DNA from: Chloroflexota bacterium
Lineage (GTDB): Bacteria; Chloroflexota; Limnocylindria; Limnocylindrales; CSP1-4
Direction of reading: 5' to 3'
DNA length: 9,289 bases
Assembly (NCBI GenBank): GCA_013696275.1
Contig: JACCYW010000316.1
Span: 1-9,289, forward strand
Shown here: positions 6,035 to 9,289 of the stretch, in pieces
Numbering within the stretch: position 1 is the stretch's first letter
Layout: every line of letters begins with the position of its first letter
The notes under the pieces: model-generated
Seen by the model: the letters and a program-made list of their open reading frames with translations, nothing else
What the model was told of the DNA's origin: nothing
The model's database searches: none
Made by a program: the position numbers and the translations under genes

Positions 6035-8098
6035 TCAGGTCGCCTGTCCGGGCAGTCCAGCAGCGAGCGCTGGCTCGTCCATCGCGGCGAGGCAACCGTG
6101 GAGCAGGACCCCGACGGACCACGCGTGGGACAGCGGCAGTAGTCCACCCTGCGGCCCGAAGCAATCGGTCTGGTAATAGCGCTCGCTGACCATACCGCGC
6201 TGTGCCCCGAAGTCACCGTCGTGACGGGCCACGAACTGGAGGAAACAGGCCAGGTGGTCCTGGCTCCGCTGGAGATAGTACGCATCGGTGGTGGCCCGCC
6301 ACAGCGCCGCCATCTCGGGCAGGCAGATCAGCCCGTAGGCGTGGAGGTGCTGGTTGCATGGTGACGCCTGGTCGCCTCCGCGAGTCCTGAAGTCGTAGCG
6401 ACCCAGCTCGCTCTCCGGCGGCAACGGCACGTTCCACGCGTAGCGGAACGTGAGGGCCAGATCAGCCGCACGACAGGCCAGGTCCAACCAGCCGCCCTTG
6501 GGATCTGCTGCGTGCAAGGCCACGAAGGCCATGACGGCCGCATACCCATCCTCCGACGATGGGCCGAGCGGCACGTCCTCGACGGCCCCATTGATGAATC
6601 CATCGCGGACGAAGGCAGCGTAGAACCGACCTGCCCGGATGGCCGCTTCGTGCCAGCGGGGCTCAGCGCAAAGCTGTGCGCCCAGCAGAAGTGCCGGGAT
6701 CCAGGGCAGACCCGCCGCCCCTTCCCGGTCCATCACATCGCCGCTCACCGGATGGTAGTAGTGGCCCAACCCGCCGGCCGCGTCCTGCCGTTCGGCCGCG
6801 AAGCGCAAGCTGGACCGGACAGCTCTCTCCCAGGCCGGGTGGTCGATGCCGGCTTGTCGCTCATCGCGCAGCGCTCGCAGCATGAACAGGGTCGCCTCTG
6901 CGACGGTCCGAGCATGCAGCCAGCCATGCGGGTTCCACCCGCCACTCCACCCTCGCTCAGCCCGCCACTCGCCCCAGAACGTTCCGCTTGGGGATATGCC
7001 GGCGCCGATGGTGTCCAGGACGGCCTCCCCGGCCTCAACGGCGTCGGCGTCGCCACGCAGCCGGCCGTAGCGCAGGAGGGCCGCTGCCCACGGGGCACCA
7101 CTGACCCACGCGACGTGCATATCCTCCCGGTCTGTTCCGCCTGCCACCCGATCGAACGCCGCGGTCTCGGCCAGGATGGAGGTCACAGCCCCTCCTCGCT
7201 CAACTCGCCGGAAGTGCCAGCGCTTCAAGCCATGGGCAGCCAGCTCCGCAGCCCGCTCCACGCCCATCCACGGCGAGAGCGCCGCCTTCTCCCGCCGGTC
7301 CCGATAGAGCGCCCGGACGAACGGCTCGTAGGCCTCTGGTCGCGGGCCTGAGACGTGGACCTGATATCGGAGGCGGACCGTCTGACCAGGCTGCCAAGTG
7401 CCGGACTTGCGGCTCGGGTCGGCGGGAGAAGGCAAGCCCACGTAGCGCACCGGCTCCTCGCGATAGGGCATGTCGAGCCAGATCCACGCTTCCGAGCCAT
7501 CCCCGCTCAGACCCAGGCCACCCAGTCCCAGCGGGCCGACCTCATCCGCCGACAGGCCAAGAGAGCCCATTCGCGCCCAGGCGAAGACAGCACCCAGGGC
7601 TGCCCGATCGGCCCGGAAGGCCCACCGATCCGATACCAGCCCCGCCCCGCTCGGACCGGCCAGCGGGTCGTAGCGAGGGTACGGCCGTGGGCAGTGCGGG
7701 GGCCGATTCTCCCGGTAGAACGCACCCGGGATGAGCCAGCCCGGTTCAGGCGCGTCGGGCAGGCGATAGGCCAGCCGCACGCCAGCCTCGATGGCGGTCG
7801 GTCCGCTCCAGGTCACGGCGAGCGACACATCATGGAACAGGCAGTCGTCCTGGCGCATGATCCAGCGGGCTACGGCCGACCAGCCATCGCTGGCCCCGTC
7901 GATGGTCACCCTCCCCCCTGTCCGGCGTTGCCCTCCGATGGGGATGTCGATCGCTCTACCGTCCGGAAGAAGGATCAGGGCCAGACTCTTCGATTCGGCG
8001 ATGGGCACCGCCGAACCGGGCATGCACAGGACCATGCGCGGCCCTGTCGGCGTCGACTCGACGCGCAAGCCACTGGCGCCCGCCTGGACGCCGGTCAT
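6035..8098 (-). CDS. Unassigned protein with beta-rich N-domain and alpha/alpha-barrel, putative glycosidase
   Basis: Protein of 687 residues that I cannot place in a known family. It has no signal peptide or membrane segment, so it is probably cytoplasmic. Residues 1 to about 255 look beta-rich, with many short V/I/L strands, SGTW near 232 and the arginine-rich RLRYQVHV near 242. From about 280 to 675 the pattern is amphipathic helix pairs separated by loops rich in W, G, D, H and E, as in six-hairpin (alpha/alpha)6 sugar-acting enzymes. Candidate active-site loops are GTDREDMHVAW (321-331), FWGEW with GWSGGWNPHGW (374-393), GHYYHP (445-450), EDGYAAV (516-522), RGGDQASPCNQHLHAYG (573-589) and SERYYQT (638-644). 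It starts with an ATGA overlap on the alpha-mannosidase gene and ends 6-9 bases before the GH1 start. That placement implies glycan breakdown, but hydrolase, lyase, epimerase or phosphorylase activity all remain possible. An upstream in-frame extension to 8479 lies inside the mannosidase gene and is rejected. Confidence 0.82.
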   Translation of the reverse strand: MTGVQAGASGLRVESTPTGPRMVLCMPGSAVPIAESKSLALILLPDGRAIDIPIGGQRRTGGRVTIDGASDGWSAVARWIMRQDDCLFHDVSLAVTWSGPTAIEAGVRLAYRLPDAPEPGWLIPGAFYRENRPPHCPRPYPRYDPLAGPSGAGLVSDRWAFRADRAALGAVFAWARMGSLGLSADEVGPLGLGGLGLSGDGSEAWIWLDMPYREEPVRYVGLPSPADPSRKSGTWQPGQTVRLRYQVHVSGPRPEAYEPFVRALYRDRREKAALSPWMGVERAAELAAHGLKRWHFRRVERGGAVTSILAETAAFDRVAGGTDREDMHVAWVSGAPWAAALLRYGRLRGDADAVEAGEAVLDTIGAGISPSGTFWGEWRAERGWSGGWNPHGWLHARTVAEATLFMLRALRDERQAGIDHPAWERAVRSSLRFAAERQDAAGGLGHYYHPVSGDVMDREGAAGLPWIPALLLGAQLCAEPRWHEAAIRAGRFYAAFVRDGFINGAVEDVPLGPSSEDGYAAVMAFVALHAADPKGGWLDLACRAADLALTFRYAWNVPLPPESELGRYDFRTRGGDQASPCNQHLHAYGLICLPEMAALWRATTDAYYLQRSQDHLACFLQFVARHDGDFGAQRGMVSERYYQTDCFGPQGGLLPLSHAWSVGVLLHGCLAAMDEPALAAGLPGQAT
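8095..8098 (-). other. ATGA stop/start overlap between the alpha-mannosidase and the unassigned barrel protein
   Basis: The minus strand reads ATGA: ATG (8098-8096) starts the 687-residue protein and TGA (8097-8095) ends the mannosidase. The upstream sequence has no strong Shine-Dalgarno, so reinitiation by ribosomes finishing the mannosidase is the likely mode of translation. This would hold the two proteins at linked amounts. Confidence 0.8.
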
Positions 8099-9289
8099 GT
8101 GGACCGGTCTCGCCCGCTGTCTTCCGACGCGTGGTGGAGCGGATCCTCCAGGATGTCGGTCTCCACGACCGGCATCCTCGCGTCGCGAGGGATCCGGAAG
8201 GTCCGGATCTCCGATGCGCCGATGGGCACCTGCAAGGACCGCTCCAGCGAAGGGAAGCGGAGTGTGGCGGTGGTCTGCTGGCCATGAGCTTCGTGGACGC
8301 GGACGATGGTGTCGTCTGCATCCTCTGCCTGCTTGACCACGGTCGCCAGGACGCCCTCTGGTGCCACCTCCAGGAACGCCGCGCGGGCGGGCAGCGGTCC
8401 ATCGTGCAGCGTCTCGAGCAGGGTCACCGGCGGCTGGTGCAGCTCGGCGGCGCGGCGAGGGACGGCGGCCTGTCGCCAATCCCCCTGGTGCGGGATCAGG
8501 AGGTAGGTGAAGCGCTGCCGGCCCTGGTCCTGGAAGGGGTAGGCACCATCCGGATCCGGGGCATACGGCTCATGATGAGCGAAGATGGCGCTGCGCAGGA
8601 CGGTCAAGCCGATCTCATCGCCCAGGACGTCGTAGCCGTATTTCGCGTCGTTGGCCAGCGCCAGACCGAGTCGCGCGCCGTGCGCATCATGGCCCGACAC
8701 ATCGACCCAGCTTTGGCCCGGCTCCTCGCCGCCGTTCGGCGGGCGGACCAGGTGGCCGTAGGGGATCTCATAGGTCGCCACAGGGTCCTCCACCGCCGTC
8801 GGGAAGCGCAGCTTCAACATCGTGGAACGCTCGTGCCAATCGACGGCGACGCGGACCTCCACGGCCGGCTGATCGCGATAGAGCAGGAAGTCCTGGGTGA
8901 TGCGTGACTGCGCGAAGCGATGCTCGGCGCGGACCGACGCGCGGACCGGGCCTGTCTCCAGCTCCAGCAGCGCGCTGAGCTCGAACTCGCCGGCCGGGTC
9001 ATGGAAGGCGTACATGCGGTGCCCCCACGTGTCGCTCGGGTCACGGACCGGCACCGGCCTTGCCCCACCGCCCGGGATGATGACCGCTCTGGAGGAGCGC
9101 TGCGAGCGCTTGCCCAGGAGGCGGAGCAGACCGGTCGCGCGATCGATCTCCAGTCGGAGGTGATCGTTCTCCAGGACCACCGGCCCGCTCGGGCGGGCCC
9201 CCTCGACGGTCAAGGAGACCGGTCGCGCCGGGCGCGCTGCACCGGCACGCGGTTCGGCCCTCCTCTCCAAGGGTTCGTCAGGGACGACT
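8095..9289 (-). CDS. GH38-type alpha-mannosidase, C-terminal part (5' end beyond right edge)
   Basis: The reading frame is open to the right edge, so this is the last 397 residues of a longer protein; the family is usually 850-1050 residues. A TTG at 9270 could be taken as a start, but codons for VVPDEP continue upstream with no stop. The visible part matches the C-terminal beta-sandwich region of bacterial GH38 enzymes. It shows VLENDHLRLEID followed by a G-L-L-x-L-L turn, then DPSDTWGH, IPYGHLVRP, a LALANDAKYGYD element, HEPYAPDP followed by DQGRQRFTYLLIPHQGDW, and the closing strand region near VETDILED. The active-site Asp nucleophile and zinc ligands belong to the missing N-terminal half, so activity cannot be judged. 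Bacterial GH38 enzymes cut alpha-mannosides, including mannosylglycerate derivatives and N-glycan fragments. Its stop overlaps the next start in an ATGA at 8095-8098. Confidence 0.87.
   Translation of the reverse strand, partial: VVPDEPLERRAEPRAGAARPARPVSLTVEGARPSGPVVLENDHLRLEIDRATGLLRLLGKRSQRSSRAVIIPGGGARPVPVRDPSDTWGHRMYAFHDPAGEFELSALLELETGPVRASVRAEHRFAQSRITQDFLLYRDQPAVEVRVAVDWHERSTMLKLRFPTAVEDPVATYEIPYGHLVRPPNGGEEPGQSWVDVSGHDAHGARLGLALANDAKYGYDVLGDEIGLTVLRSAIFAHHEPYAPDPDGAYPFQDQGRQRFTYLLIPHQGDWRQAAVPRRAAELHQPPVTLLETLHDGPLPARAAFLEVAPEGVLATVVKQAEDADDTIVRVHEAHGQQTTATLRFPSLERSLQVPIGASEIRTFRIPRDARMPVVETDILEDPLHHASEDSGRDRST

Noticed and set aside
5357..6142. Plus-strand open frame of 261 residues.
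   Set aside because: Antisense to the clearly real GH1 gene, whose motifs are intact; long antisense frames are expected at this GC content.
6512..7351. Plus-strand open frame of 279 residues.
   Set aside because: Antisense to the barrel domain of the unassigned protein; the Pro/Arg/Ser-rich translation has no domain features.
7355..8287. Plus-strand open frame of 310 residues.
   Set aside because: Antisense to the unassigned protein and the end of the mannosidase gene; composition is shadow-like, with no recognisable domain and no good ribosome binding site.
8099..8479. In-frame upstream extension of the unassigned protein (about 127 extra residues).
   Set aside because: It lies wholly within the alpha-mannosidase frame, is rich in Arg/Pro/Gly as expected of an out-of-frame shadow in high-GC DNA, and the ATGA overlap gives a natural start at 8098.
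9268..9270. TTG as the start of a short stand-alone mannosidase-like protein.
   Set aside because: The frame stays open to the edge of the window, there is no convincing ribosome binding site, and GH38 proteins need an N-terminal catalytic half, so this is a partial gene.

Overview
The window is high-GC DNA, roughly two thirds G+C by eye, and every convincing gene lies on the minus strand in one tightly packed block. No rRNA, tRNA, CRISPR array or insertion sequence is visible. The organism is probably a high-GC, free-living heterotroph. The Glu/Pro/Ser/Thr/Ala-rich linker after the lipoprotein cysteine, the GTG starts and the MalF/MalG-type importer beside cytoplasmic glycosidases would fit Chloroflexota or Actinomycetota. 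This is a loose inference, because no taxonomic marker is present.

Reading in the direction of transcription (right to left): (1) the C-terminal part of a GH38-type alpha-mannosidase enters from beyond the right edge (9289-8095). (2) It overlaps by ATGA a 687-residue protein of no family I can name (8098-6035), which looks like a beta-rich domain followed by an alpha/alpha-barrel of glycosidase type. (3) A complete GH1 beta-glycosidase follows (6025-4628). (4) Next is a GH-D-clan, GH36/GH31-like alpha-glycosidase (4617-2827). (5) After a gap of 115 bases comes a lipoprotein sugar-binding protein (2711-1236). (6) Then comes a MalF/UgpA-type permease (1200-265). (7) A MalG/UgpE-type permease starts in another ATGA overlap at 268 and runs off the left edge.

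The genes read as a carbohydrate uptake and breakdown operon. A surface lipoprotein captures an oligosaccharide or glycoside, two membrane permeases bring it in, and a set of enzymes without signal peptides cuts it in the cytoplasm. No transport ATPase and no regulator lie in the window; they may be outside it, or the ATPase may be a shared MsmK/MalK-type subunit encoded elsewhere. The mix of alpha-mannosidase, GH1 beta-glycosidase, a GH-D-type alpha-glycosidase and an unassigned barrel protein suggests a branched or mixed-linkage substrate, but the sequence does not fix which one.

The most interesting item is the 687-residue protein. It sits translationally coupled between two known glycosidases, and I cannot place it in a described family. 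It also shares a short SERY(Y/F)QT motif with the GH-D-like enzyme of the same operon.
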